Counted from the first letter of the stretch, positions 7,440-16,282 are shown. The stretch: DNA of 31,052 nt from an uncultured Acetatifactor sp. (GCA_910586435.1 CAJUGT010000036.1:1-31052); one strand, 5' to 3'. Made by a program: numbers and translations. The notes: generated from the sequence alone by a model not told the origin.

Positions 7440-9374
7440 TTATAGCTTCTTCTCTTCTACACATATACCTCCGCCAAAGGCAGACACGCCGCATCCCTGA
7501 CACTTTTGGCGGCAATTCTCGGAAGTCTTCTCCTCCAATGCTTTTTTCCATTCCCGTATCAGAAATTCCTTGGTTACGCCGCAGTCAATAAAATCCCAGG
7601 GCAATGTTTCTTCCAGCGACCGTTCCCGATGTGTGTAGAAATCTACGGACAAACCACACTCTTCCATGGTTTCCAACCATCGGTCATGATTGAAATATTC
7701 TCCCCAGGCATCATATATACTGCCCTTTTCGTAAACTCTTCGTATGACCTGGCCAAGCCGCCGATCTCCTCTTGCAAGAACCCCTTCCCATACACTGGCG
7801 TCGGCTTCATGCCAATGATACTTTATACTTTTCTGATTGAGCTGTTCCGAAATTGCAGTTCGTGTCTGATATGCTTTGTCCAGAAATTCTTCCTTGGTAC
7901 ACTGCCTTGCCCATTGAAATGGCGTAAAGGGTTTTGGAACAAAAAATGAAGTGCTGGCCACAATCTGACACCTGTTGCCACCACGCTTTTCTTTTGGCAC
8001 CGTGTCAAAATAGGTAGCGGCAATCTGATTGGATAATTCTGCAATTCCGCGTATATCTTCCGCTGTCTCCGTGGGGAGCCCCAGCATAAAATACAGTTTT
8101 ACCCTTGTCCAGCCGCCTTCAAAGGCCAAAGCAGCACCTTTCAAAATGGCTTCTTCAGTCAAACCTTTATTGATTACATTCCTTAAACGCTGACTTCCGG
8201 CTTCCGGCGCGAAAGTCAGGCTGGATTTCTTTACATCCTGTACTTTGCTCATAATATCCAATGAAAAAGCATCAATACGAAGAGACGGCAAAGAAATATT
8301 GACATGCTTCCTGCCGCATTCCTCTATAAGAAAATCCAACAGCTCCGGAAGCTTGGAATAATCGCTGGAACTGAGCGAACTCAATGAGATTTCCTCATAA
8401 CCGGTATTTTGAAGTATCTCTATTGCGATACTTTTCAGCATATCCACATTGCGCTCTCGCACCGGACGATATATCTGTCCTGCCTGACAGAAACGGCATC
8501 CTCTGATACAGCCACGCTGAATCTCAAGCACTGCCCTGTCCTGGGTTACTTTAATAAAAGGTACAACGGGCTTGGCAGGATAAGAAGAATAAGAAGCAGC
8601 AGAATGATCCTCCTGCATAATATCCATAAACAGCTCTTTGCGAATGACCGACGGAATGCCCTCTTCTGTGGGAAAAAAACGATCTATGGTACCATCTTCC
8701 TGATAAGTGACATGATAAAATCTGGGCACATAGATTCCAGGAAGTCCTGCGGCACGACGCAGGAACTCCACACGGTCTGTTTTCAATGACTTGCATTCCT
8801 TGTAGAGCGTAAGCAAATCATCATACCTGGTCTCACCTTCCCCAATATAAAAAATATCAAAGAAATCAGCCAATGGCTCAGGATTATAGGTACATGGTCC
8901 TCCTCCAATGACAATGGGACAATCTTCTTCTCTCTCCACGGCAAGGAGAGGAATCTGGGCCAAATCCAGTATTTGTAAGATGTTGGTATAGCACATTTCA
9001 TACTGTATTGTGATTCCCAGAAAATCAAAATCCTTTATCGGTTCCTGGGATTCCAGCGCAAACAGCGGAATATTTTTCCTCCGCATAACAGCATCCAAAT
9101 CCACCCAGGGAGAATAGACCCTCTCGCACCAAACATCTTCCATAGAATTGAACATATCATATAAAATCTGAATTCCCAGGTGGGACATGCCTATTTCATA
9201 GACATCGGGAAAACACATAGCAAAACGTACTTTTACTTTGGACTTGTCTTTCACAACAGAGTTCACTTCGTGTCCGATATAACGTTCCGGTTTTTCTATC
9301 CGCATCAGAATATCATCTGAAAGTGCAAGTTTGTTATTAGATAATTGCTCTTTTGACTGCTTTTCCTCTATCAT
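7440..9374 (-). CDS. B12-binding-domain radical SAM protein (TIGR03960 family)
   Basis: A 644-residue radical SAM enzyme. Residues about 45-200 match the N-terminal B12-binding-like domain (MCFPDVYEIGMSHLGIQILY, IGGGP, YIGEGE). The 4Fe-4S motif C-x3-C-x2-C is at C289, C293 and C296 (RGCIRGCRFCQAGQIYRP). The C-terminus carries a second Cys cluster, CRQKCQGC. The reaction is unknown; the family is conserved beside DUF2344 and rng and has been linked only by context to RNA-related work. The start ATG 9374 follows AGAAAGG, and immediately upstream lies hairpin-repeat copy 2, which also offers AGGAG. Spacing to the preceding operon gene is about 270 bases. Confidence 0.92.
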   Translation of the reverse strand: MIEEKQSKEQLSNNKLALSDDILMRIEKPERYIGHEVNSVVKDKSKVKVRFAMCFPDVYEIGMSHLGIQILYDMFNSMEDVWCERVYSPWVDLDAVMRRKNIPLFALESQEPIKDFDFLGITIQYEMCYTNILQILDLAQIPLLAVEREEDCPIVIGGGPCTYNPEPLADFFDIFYIGEGETRYDDLLTLYKECKSLKTDRVEFLRRAAGLPGIYVPRFYHVTYQEDGTIDRFFPTEEGIPSVIRKELFMDIMQEDHSAASYSSYPAKPVVPFIKVTQDRAVLEIQRGCIRGCRFCQAGQIYRPVRERNVDMLKSIAIEILQNTGYEEISLSSLSSSDYSKLPELLDFLIEECGRKHVNISLPSLRIDAFSLDIMSKVQDVKKSSLTFAPEAGSQRLRNVINKGLTEEAILKGAALAFEGGWTRVKLYFMLGLPTETAEDIRGIAELSNQIAATYFDTVPKEKRGGNRCQIVASTSFFVPKPFTPFQWARQCTKEEFLDKAYQTRTAISEQLNQKSIKYHWHEADASVWEGVLARGDRRLGQVIRRVYEKGSIYDAWGEYFNHDRWLETMEECGLSVDFYTHRERSLEETLPWDFIDCGVTKEFLIREWKKALEEKTSENCRQKCQGCGVSAFGGGICVEEKKL

Positions 9375-9385
9375 AGTTGAACCTT

Positions 9386-9487
9386 TCTAATTCTCCTATT
9401 CCAATCGCCATTTATGGCAATTTGGCCCGCTTGCGGGAACTTGTTCCGGTCTCTGCGCTTCGGTGCCCCTACTTGGGAAGGGTTTTC
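9386..9487 (-). repeat. interspersed hairpin element, copy 2 (leader of the radical SAM gene)
   Basis: Read on the minus strand this is nearly identical to 1797-1899: stems CCCT...AGGG, GCAC-CGAA-GCGC (mispaired here but a G-U pair on the other strand, where the loop is UUCG), CCCGC-AA-GCGGG and AATTGCCA-TAAA-TGGCGATT, ending in GGAATAGGAGAATTAGA. The end of the element is 11 bases from the radical SAM start codon. Confidence 0.85.
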
Positions 9488-9533
9488 AGACACATTCGCT
9501 TCTGAAAATCCTTATCTGTGTCTGAAAGACACA
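9483..9533. repeat. nested and competing short hairpins beside repeat copy 2
   Basis: TTTTCAGA (9483-9490) pairs with TCTGAAAA (9501-9508). CAGACACA (9487-9494) pairs with TGTGTCTG (9517-9524), and TGTGTCT (9517-9523) can instead pair with AGACACA (9527-9533) around a three-base loop. These stems share bases and so exclude one another. Confidence 0.6.
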
Positions 9534-9645
9534 ATGCGCCTCCGTTATGAGACTGTTTTATATTTCCAATTTTGTCTCTCTTCGCCAACGCCCCATCACC
9601 AGAGTTTCCCTTCTGAGACTGTTATAGCCTGTAAGGAGCACGGCA

Positions 9646-10896
9646 TTACTTACAGGCTGCTTTCATCTGCTTTACGTCCATTGTGGTCACTTCCCGGTCT
9701 GAATACCGCGCCCGCTCATATATTTCAGCCATACCCTCTGTTTCAAGTGTGGACTCCCACTCCCTGGCAGTACGATATTCCAAAAGATTTCGTTCCTTTT
9801 CCGGCATCTGCACAGAAGAAGAAAGCAATTTCCTCTTATACAATTTCCGTATTCTTTCCCGAGAGGAAAGGGAGCCAAAAAAGGGCTGTTTTTTCTTTCC
9901 ATGCTTTTGTTCTATCTCACATCGCTCTCTGACGTCAAATATACTCTCTTCATGTAAATCTTCTCTTGAACCATGTGACACAAAAAAAACCCGAAGCCAG
10001 CTTAACAATCGTATTAGCAGCTTCGCCACCCCCAGGAAAACGACTGCTAAAAATACAAATACTACAATGTGCCAGAGAACTCCCCACAGCCAGAACGGCT
10101 CTTCCCGGGGCAAAAAGGCATCCACAGGCGTATCAGAGAACTGCTCCATAATCTGCTGCTCTTCCTCCGGAGACCCCTGAGGTAAATTAGAAAACAGTAG
10201 ACGCAGAATCCATATCATAAATTCTTTCAGATAGGATACAATCTGGGACAGCCATTCAAAATGTGTGCTTACTATCAGAACAACAGCTCCCAGAAATGTA
10301 TAGGCCAAAGTCAGTCCAAGACCGGAGCGAAACATTTCCGATGCGGGAAGATACCCTGCGCTGCTCTGATTCACAGCCAGAAATTCAAGGTAATGCTGCA
10401 AATAAAAGATAACAAAAAACAGAGATATTGTACCAACTAAGCAAAAAATATAATAGGAATCCCAGTCCTTGGTGCCCTGGTAATGTTGCAGCCAGATTGC
10501 GACAGCGGAAATGGCCACCCCCACAGGCAGCTGTATGGGCGCTGTATATAGCTTGTCTTTCATCTGCATCATCAGGGACAGAACGGCATATGCAAGTGCC
10601 GCACAAATACAGATACCTCCCACAAAAGACGGATTTATGGAATTGATTCCCAAGACCACACCCAAAATTCCTATATGAGACAGAGCAAAGACATAGAATC
10701 GCTTTATCCTCCATCGCAGGAGAAACAAAAGAAAAGGAATCAGACTGCATACTTCCCAAAGCAGTAAATCAGGATTCCGTATTCCGGTCAAATCCCTGCT
10801 GATTCCCATAATCGTCATAACCAGTGGAAAAAGCGTCCAATGGTTCATTTGCTCCGTAAGAATTTCTTTTACATATTCAACATGTTTTATTTTCAT
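9646..10896 (-). CDS. membrane protein with C-terminal DUF4129-like segment
   Basis: A 416-residue protein with about nine hydrophobic segments in the first 220 residues, an extracytoplasmic-looking stretch (about 235-275, SNLPQGSPEEEQQIMEQF), another membrane helix near 280-305 and a charged C-terminal part. The C-terminus (RIRKLYKRKLL, LLEYRTAREWESTLE, YERARYSDREVT) resembles DUF4129, which commonly ends the transglutaminase-like protein of MoxR-DUF58 operons; no transglutaminase core is present here. The start at 10896 is preferred to 10902 because GAAAGGAT is correctly spaced only for the former. Its place directly after MoxR and DUF58 suggests one membrane-linked system. Function unknown. 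Confidence 0.75.
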   Translation of the reverse strand: MKIKHVEYVKEILTEQMNHWTLFPLVMTIMGISRDLTGIRNPDLLLWEVCSLIPFLLFLLRWRIKRFYVFALSHIGILGVVLGINSINPSFVGGICICAALAYAVLSLMMQMKDKLYTAPIQLPVGVAISAVAIWLQHYQGTKDWDSYYIFCLVGTISLFFVIFYLQHYLEFLAVNQSSAGYLPASEMFRSGLGLTLAYTFLGAVVLIVSTHFEWLSQIVSYLKEFMIWILRLLFSNLPQGSPEEEQQIMEQFSDTPVDAFLPREEPFWLWGVLWHIVVFVFLAVVFLGVAKLLIRLLSWLRVFFVSHGSREDLHEESIFDVRERCEIEQKHGKKKQPFFGSLSSRERIRKLYKRKLLSSSVQMPEKERNLLEYRTAREWESTLETEGMAEIYERARYSDREVTTMDVKQMKAACK

Positions 10897-10935
10897 TGGC
10901 ATATCCTTTCACCGTAGGAACGTTTCAAGTCAATA

Positions 10936-11007
10936 ACCCCGCTGCAAACAACGGGGTATGTGACCCTTGCGGCATTCGCCAAATGGATGCTGGCGCATCC
11001 GCTTGGC
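10936..11007. repeat. two strong hairpins between the DUF58 and DUF4129-like genes
   Basis: ACCCCG (10936-10941) pairs with CGGGGT (10952-10957). GCCAA (10978-10982) pairs with TTGGC (11003-11007), enclosing GGATGC-TGGC-GCATCC. They lie in the 127-base spacer of the operon and could modulate mRNA stability or be small palindromic repeats; neither has a T tract. Confidence 0.65.
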
Positions 11008-11023
11008 TCATTGCCCGCAGGAA

Positions 11024-12142
11024 TCAAGAAAATATGACAGTGACATACTTTGCCAACGATTCCGGCAGCTTTGGTTTCTGCTGCCCTGAAACAGGATAAA
11101 ACCACATAAACGGCCTGTTCGTTTCTTTGTATTGGAATAATAATTCCATAAAATCATCATACTCATTTGGCGCCACAAAACAGGTGAATGCCCCATCCTC
11201 ATCCTGAAACAACTGTTCCTGGAAATTTTCTCTGAAATTTAAGGCCGGCTGTTCCGTATCAATTCTCGCCAAAGTGCGATAAATGGTATCCATCTGCCCC
11301 TGACCGGATTTGGCTTTGACAGACATAAGTTCATGCGTTATGGTATCTACCCCATTCCCATAACAGGATACCCTAAGTCCCTGACGCAGAAAAAAAGCGC
11401 AAATGGAAGCCACAATGCACAGAGATTGTTCTACACAATCCTCTTTTCTCATAATACTGTCATCCTGAATGTTAAAGAAAATACGAATGCTTTTTAAAGA
11501 AGTATAATTCTGCTCATTTACCTTCAGTTCCCCTGTTTTGGCTGTAGCATTCCAGTTAATCCGACGCATATCATCATAGGGCTGGTACTCCCGTATGCCC
11601 CTGAACTCAAAAGGATCTTCCAGCAAATGTCGTCTGGAAAGAATTTCGCCATTGATCTGTATCAGGGATTCAATCAGCTCCCTGCTGTCAAAAGGTTTCG
11701 GATATACATATAAATCAGTCTGTATTTTCATATCCTTAACCATTTGATTTAGGAAAAACAGATCCGACGCAACCAAGCTGATTTCATCTATGGTGTAATA
11801 CCCTCTTTTTCCTCCTGTAAATTTCAGAGTTCGAGTCACCTTCTCTCCCCCACCCATACGAAACACATCATTCCTGTAATACTGATCAGTGGTTCTGGAG
11901 CCCTTATGATTGTCAAACAACAAACGGCGATCCGTCTTAAATTTTACTTTCAGCATTGCCAGAGGCAGCCATTTCCTGTTTTCAATGACTTCTTTCAACT
12001 CCCCCTGTTCCCCCTGAAAAATATAATCTTCTCCAAAAGAAACAGACACATAAAGATGCGTGCTCCACAGCTTATCATACAACAGCTTCTGGAATAAAAG
12101 GAGAAAAAATCCCAATATGCCCATTCCCAATAATTTAATCAT
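11024..12142 (-). CDS. DUF58 domain protein, MoxR partner
   Basis: A 372-residue protein with an N-terminal membrane helix (about residues 4-20), a beta-rich middle, and the DUF58 signature EFRGIREYQPYDDMRRINW at about 179-197 followed by NATAKTGELKV. DUF58 proteins often continue into a von Willebrand A-like fold; here residues 215-370 are compatible with that. The role is unknown but the family is tied to MoxR AAA+ ATPases that probably assemble or activate envelope complexes. Its ATG overlaps the moxR TGA in ATGA, pointing to translational coupling. Confidence 0.88.
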   Translation of the reverse strand: MIKLLGMGILGFFLLLFQKLLYDKLWSTHLYVSVSFGEDYIFQGEQGELKEVIENRKWLPLAMLKVKFKTDRRLLFDNHKGSRTTDQYYRNDVFRMGGGEKVTRTLKFTGGKRGYYTIDEISLVASDLFFLNQMVKDMKIQTDLYVYPKPFDSRELIESLIQINGEILSRRHLLEDPFEFRGIREYQPYDDMRRINWNATAKTGELKVNEQNYTSLKSIRIFFNIQDDSIMRKEDCVEQSLCIVASICAFFLRQGLRVSCYGNGVDTITHELMSVKAKSGQGQMDTIYRTLARIDTEQPALNFRENFQEQLFQDEDGAFTCFVAPNEYDDFMELLFQYKETNRPFMWFYPVSGQQKPKLPESLAKYVTVIFS

Positions 12143-13083
12143 ACTTTGAATTCCTCAGTGGGAACCGGAGTGGAGGCAAGAATTCTTTCCACCAGCTTCT
12201 CCGCGCCATTTGCGCCGTTTAGTCCATACCCCAATACAATGCGGTGGGCAAGTACGGGAACAGCCAATGCCCTGATGTCATCAGGAGACACATATGTTCT
12301 TCCATCCAGAAAAGCATATGCTTTTGCGCTGCGCAAAAGAGCAAGACTTCCTCTGGGACTGACTCCCATAATAATCTGCTCCCCCTTCCTGGTTGCCCTC
12401 ACAAGACTAACCATATATTCTCTCACACATGGATGCACAAACACTTTCACAACAGCTTGCCTTGCTTCAGAAAGCTCTTCCAAAGTCAAGACGCTCTCCA
12501 GATCGTCTAAAGGTTCCCGCTCCATATACCTTTCCAAAAGAGCAAGTTCTTCCTCCCTCTCAGGAAGTCCCATTGCCAGACGCATCATAAAACGGTCGGT
12601 CTGTGCCTCGGGCAACGGGAAAGTACCTGTGGTTTCCACTGGATTTTGTGTGGCAATGACAAAAAAAGGTTCTCCTGGAACAAAGGTTTGCCCATCAATT
12701 GTCACTTGCCGTTCCTCCATGCACTCTAATAACCCCGCTTGGGTTCTTGGGGTTGCGCGATTGATTTCATCCGCCAGAAGGATATTGGTGAAAACAGGTC
12801 CCCTGCGAAGAACAAATTCATTTTTTTGCCTGTCATATACATTGATTCCTGTCACATCACTTGGAAGGAGATCCGGTGTAAACTGGATTCTGGAAAAGTC
12901 CCCATGAATGCTTTTGGCCAGGGTCTTGGCCAGTTTAGTCTTGCCTGTGCCGGGCATGTCTTCCAAAAGCACATGACCATCCGCAAGGAACGCAGTCAAA
13001 AGCAGTCGGGCAGTGTGTTCTTTTCCTATTATTACTTTAGCAATATTTGCAAGAATTTTGTCCCCAAATTGTTTACCGTCCAT
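12139..13083 (-). CDS. MoxR-family AAA+ ATPase
   Basis: A 314-residue chaperone-type ATPase. Walker A is EDMPGTGKT at about residues 41-49, Walker B LLADEINRA at 102-110, followed by the family stretch TPRTQAGLLECMEERQVTIDG, sensor IATQNPVETTGTFPLPEAQTDRF, and a C-terminal lid domain with GVSPRGSLALL. ATG 13083 is chosen because GGAGGT sits ten bases upstream, inside the longer frame that starts at 13101 without a ribosome binding site. It lies between the tldE-like gene and the DUF58 gene, and probably acts with the latter and the DUF4129-like membrane protein. Confidence 0.93.
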   Translation of the reverse strand: MDGKQFGDKILANIAKVIIGKEHTARLLLTAFLADGHVLLEDMPGTGKTKLAKTLAKSIHGDFSRIQFTPDLLPSDVTGINVYDRQKNEFVLRRGPVFTNILLADEINRATPRTQAGLLECMEERQVTIDGQTFVPGEPFFVIATQNPVETTGTFPLPEAQTDRFMMRLAMGLPEREEELALLERYMEREPLDDLESVLTLEELSEARQAVVKVFVHPCVREYMVSLVRATRKGEQIIMGVSPRGSLALLRSAKAYAFLDGRTYVSPDDIRALAVPVLAHRIVLGYGLNGANGAEKLVERILASTPVPTEEFKV

Positions 13084-13137
13084 GTTGATATGAACCTCCA
13101 TGTCACACTATTCTATGTCGAAGAATCACACTGATTA

Positions 13138-14586
13138 TCATACACCCGCCACTTGAACTCCTTCCAGGCTTACGGCAAAGGGGCCTTCATAATTACCGTT
13201 TTTATACCGCTCCTTTGAGAATACCATATTCCCCTGTACCTCCATAATACTGCCATTAACGGACCCTCCCGTTACCGGTGTTACTGTATCTCCGTTATAT
13301 AAAAATGCCAGTCTTATCTCACCGCCAAAATGTCCGGAAAAAGAATCCATCTGGAAATCCGAAAAACTTATGATATGCAGATATGCCTCTGTCTTCATCT
13401 GTGACAGCGGCGTGCTTCCCACAGGTACAGATATGCCTCTGTAATTCCCTGTGGGCTCAATGCCCAGATAATACGCAAAGCGACTGTCACCATGAATGGT
13501 AGTAAGTACCCCGTTGTCCACCAGGGGACGATCCTTCATGGGAATTCCTTCATGGCTATAAGGCTCCACTGCTTTCAATGTTATGGTCAGGGAATCCCCT
13601 CTGACGTTTTCTCCCTGCACCTGTGTTCCTATCCTATAACTGGAATATTTCTGATATATCATTCCTGAACCAGACCGGCTTACATAATACTGAAAGAACG
13701 TCCGCATCTGTTCCCCTGACAAAATGACCCTGTAAGTTCCTGCGGCAGGGGCAGAAAATGCTCTGGCTCTGGACTGTGTCATTTCCAGTGCCTCTTCTAC
13801 ATCCTTCCGAAGGGCTTCCGTATCCAGGTCACGATATGAAAAATCATGATAGGTTTCCACATCCTGGGGTTCAACACATTGTACCACATATTCTCCGAAC
13901 ACTTCACAAGTCTCATAACTTACATCCACACCTCTGGAATTTACGATCCTTCTGACAATTCGTTTTGAGAATATTTCCGTGGAATTAAGAAATACGGACT
14001 CACCGCAATTCTCTTCTGCGGCAAACAATGCTTCTGACATTTTTTTCATATTTTCTTCCGGACTGTGCCCTGCCAATGTGCCACTGGATGGAACAAATTC
14101 CTCGGCTGTCCCCGACACCAGTTCATACCATGGGTTTTCTACAAAAGAGGCCGCATGATAGGCCGATTGGATTGCAGTCGTAATCTCTTCTTCATCCATT
14201 TCCGGATAAAGCTGTACGGAAGAAGAACCCAACATTTTCTTTTTGCCTGCTGCCACTTCCATGGAAGGTTCTTCTTCCATGGAATGTTCCCCTTCCATGA
14301 AATGCTCTTTTTCCATGGAAAGCTTCTCTTCCACAGAAAGCTCTTCTTCCATTTTTTCAAAAGGACAGAATACCGTCACCGTATATTCCAAAAGATTTGT
14401 GCGCCGCTTTACATCCAGATTCCGGCGGATAAAAAAACATTCCACCGATTCCTGTTTCATCTCATGAATGGTATAATCGGCAATTTCTATTTTCTTTAAC
14501 GAATTTTTGATTCTCTCAATCAAAACACCGTTCTCCTTTCCACTGATTTTCTCAATCCGGCTGAAGAATACCTGTATTTCAGGCAT
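13138..14586 (-). CDS. tldE: TldE/PmbA-like metalloprotease partner subunit
   Basis: A 482-residue homologue of the inactive-site partner in the TldD-TldE heterodimer, which degrades unfolded peptides and in E. coli matures microcin B17 and degrades CcdA. No HExxxH is present, as expected for this subunit. C-terminal motifs EGIPMKDRPLVDNGVLTTIH and YYLGIEPTGNYRG match the family. Residues 79-111 are a Glu/Met-rich hexapeptide repeat (LSVEEK LSMEKE and so on) inserted in the N-terminal domain, not a family feature. It starts 15 bases after the tldD stop with only a weak ribosome binding site, so coupling to tldD translation is likely. Confidence 0.88.
   Translation of the reverse strand: MPEIQVFFSRIEKISGKENGVLIERIKNSLKKIEIADYTIHEMKQESVECFFIRRNLDVKRRTNLLEYTVTVFCPFEKMEEELSVEEKLSMEKEHFMEGEHSMEEEPSMEVAAGKKKMLGSSSVQLYPEMDEEEITTAIQSAYHAASFVENPWYELVSGTAEEFVPSSGTLAGHSPEENMKKMSEALFAAEENCGESVFLNSTEIFSKRIVRRIVNSRGVDVSYETCEVFGEYVVQCVEPQDVETYHDFSYRDLDTEALRKDVEEALEMTQSRARAFSAPAAGTYRVILSGEQMRTFFQYYVSRSGSGMIYQKYSSYRIGTQVQGENVRGDSLTITLKAVEPYSHEGIPMKDRPLVDNGVLTTIHGDSRFAYYLGIEPTGNYRGISVPVGSTPLSQMKTEAYLHIISFSDFQMDSFSGHFGGEIRLAFLYNGDTVTPVTGGSVNGSIMEVQGNMVFSKERYKNGNYEGPFAVSLEGVQVAGV
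14251..14355 (-). repeat. 18-bp coding repeat array in tldE-like gene
   Basis: About five 18-base units (consensus CTTTCCATGGAAGAAGAA on the minus strand) encode LSVEEK, LSMEKE, HFMEGE, HSMEEE and PSMEVA. They share unit length, reading phase and CCATGG core with the arrays in the permease tail and the barnase stalk. Confidence 0.75.
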
Positions 14587-14601
14587 TCTTTGTCTTTCAC
14601 A

Positions 14602-16047
14602 CTATCCCAACCGAATTTTAGCCTTGATATATGGCCCGCCATCGGATACTTTCACCCATTCTTTATACCCTTTTCCACAGAATCCGCCTCCGCCCAGAGT
14701 CACTTCTTCTGACATCATGGAAATGGATTTCAGCAAATCCGGCACATATCCCGTCAGGACAATGGGAGAAAAAATACGTCCTGTCAATTTTCCGTCCCGG
14801 ATTTCCCTTGCAATATTAACCATGCATTGAATCCCCCAGTTTTTGGGGTCTTCCATACCGCTGCTGGCATTTTCCAAAAGGAAGCCATAAGAAACAGACG
14901 CAATCATTTCCTCCTTTGTATTGCTTCCCCCCTCAAAATAAGTATTGGTCATACGAGTATAGGCTTTCCGCTTATAGCTTTCCCGTCTGCCGTTCCCTGT
15001 GGGAGCCGTGCGCAAAGCAAGCGCTGATTGCAGATCACAGATTCCCTGCTTCAATATTCCCTTTTCTATGATAACAGTATCCTGTGCCATGGTTCCTTCA
15101 TCGTCGAAAAAATACGTGGCCGTCTGGCTTGCAGCCGATGCGCCGTCATGCATTGTGACCAATTCGGAAGCAACATACTGCCCCAGGAACTGTTCGGCCA
15201 AAGCCCGTTTCTTCACGAACATGTCCATCTCCACTCCATGTCCGAAAGCCTCATGAACAATCATCCCTGTTACATCCGGCGCACAGATACAATCATATTC
15301 CCCCGGAATCATTGGCGCACTGTCCAAAAGCTCCAAAGTGATATGAGCACACTCTTCCACACCATTTTTCATCTGCGCCAGGACTTCTGCTCCTCCTAAA
15401 TTGGAGAATCCTCTATAGTAATCCTTGATTTCCTCCCCCCTGGGTGCAGCCAGCGAAATTGCTCCTGTCATCCACATGACATTCTGCTCCAGTTCTTTTC
15501 GGCCTGAAAGAAAAAGTTTAGAATATTTTTGATAATTGCATAGCACGGAACAGTCCAATATTCGTTCACTTACGTCCAATCCGCGATTCTTAATTTCCGA
15601 GAGCTGCTTCAAAATAACATCGTCTCCCATTTCTTCGGGATCGATTTCATACTCTGTACTGCCAGAGAATACAATGTTTTCTTCTGACGCAACATTCTGT
15701 TCCGAGAAAAGATAGTCATTTTCTGTCATTCCTTCTGGAACAGCATTTTTTGACAGCAGAACGGTTTGCTCTATTTGAGTACAAATTTCATCCAATAAAT
15801 CTTCAGAAATCTGATTAAAAGAATATTCCGCATAGTGTTTCCCATCCGATATTTTTGCCACAAATCCCCGGGCAGTCAATAGCTCATCTTCTCTGACTGC
15901 CGTATTCCGTCTGGAAACCATATATGATTTTGCTCTGGAATCCGTCGCCAACAGCGAAACAAAAGGATATTGTTCCGACAACCGGGCCGCCAGCTTTTTT
16001 AACAACGGTTTTTTGCGTTTGATAAATTCACTTTCCCTGACCTGCAT
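14602..16047 (-). CDS. tldD: TldD metalloprotease, zinc-binding subunit
   Basis: A 481-residue catalytic subunit of the TldD-TldE protease. The zinc and catalytic motif HEAFGHGVEMD begins at residue 265, and the third metal ligand is expected at C457 in GGGGFCGKG, as in E. coli TldD. Flanking family stretches include TGMIVHEAFGHG and GNGRRESYKRKAYTRMTNTYF. The start ATG has AAAGGAGT five bases upstream. It is the first gene of the long leftward operon, with a near-consensus promoter 70-98 bases ahead of the start codon. What peptide it cleaves in this organism is not shown by the context: no obvious toxin or precursor peptide gene is adjacent. Confidence 0.93.
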   Translation of the reverse strand: MQVRESEFIKRKKPLLKKLAARLSEQYPFVSLLATDSRAKSYMVSRRNTAVREDELLTARGFVAKISDGKHYAEYSFNQISEDLLDEICTQIEQTVLLSKNAVPEGMTENDYLFSEQNVASEENIVFSGSTEYEIDPEEMGDDVILKQLSEIKNRGLDVSERILDCSVLCNYQKYSKLFLSGRKELEQNVMWMTGAISLAAPRGEEIKDYYRGFSNLGGAEVLAQMKNGVEECAHITLELLDSAPMIPGEYDCICAPDVTGMIVHEAFGHGVEMDMFVKKRALAEQFLGQYVASELVTMHDGASAASQTATYFFDDEGTMAQDTVIIEKGILKQGICDLQSALALRTAPTGNGRRESYKRKAYTRMTNTYFEGGSNTKEEMIASVSYGFLLENASSGMEDPKNWGIQCMVNIAREIRDGKLTGRIFSPIVLTGYVPDLLKSISMMSEEVTLGGGGFCGKGYKEWVKVSDGGPYIKAKIRLG

Positions 16048-16116
16048 CCTGACTCCTTTTCTATGAAATGCTTTGCTTCCACATAACGATTTTCGTAGTT
16101 TGGATATTTTCTTTCT

Positions 16117-16145
16117 ATTATATCAAAAATGGACTATGGTGTAAA
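16117..16145 (-). promoter_or_regulatory. promoter of the tldD-led operon
   Basis: On the minus strand TTTACA (16145-16140) and a perfect TATAAT (16122-16117) are 17 bases apart. Transcription would begin near 16110, about 60 bases before the tldD start codon. No other equally strong promoter was found before the following minus-strand genes. Confidence 0.75.
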
Positions 16146-16213
16146 CAGAAAATTGCTGTTCGCTTTGTTCCAGAATAACTGTTATATCAAGAGATTTCTA
16201 TATTTACTGTATT

Positions 16214-16242
16214 TTTACGAGAAATTATGATATAACTATATA
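16214..16242 (+). promoter_or_regulatory. candidate promoter of the GT39-like gene
   Basis: TTTACG (16214-16219) and TATATA (16237-16242) are separated by 17 bases; an overlapping TATAAT at 16239-16244 gives a 19-base spacer. The GTG start follows at 16283. It is divergent from the tldD promoter. Confidence 0.5.
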
Positions 16243-16282
16243 ATACCATTTCAGCTTTTCGTCATCTGAGGAGGAAAGTTCG

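Noticed and set aside
9646..9659. Terminator overlapping the DUF4129-like stop (AGCCTGTAAG with CTTACAGGCT)
   Set aside because: The ten-base inverted repeat is real but no T tract follows on the minus strand, and the operon seems to continue.
7440..16047. Radical SAM plus TldD-TldE plus ABC exporters as a RiPP biosynthesis cluster
   Set aside because: The radical SAM protein is the housekeeping type paired with DUF2344 and rng, no precursor peptide or cyclase is visible, and the ABC genes are about 8 kb away in another unit.
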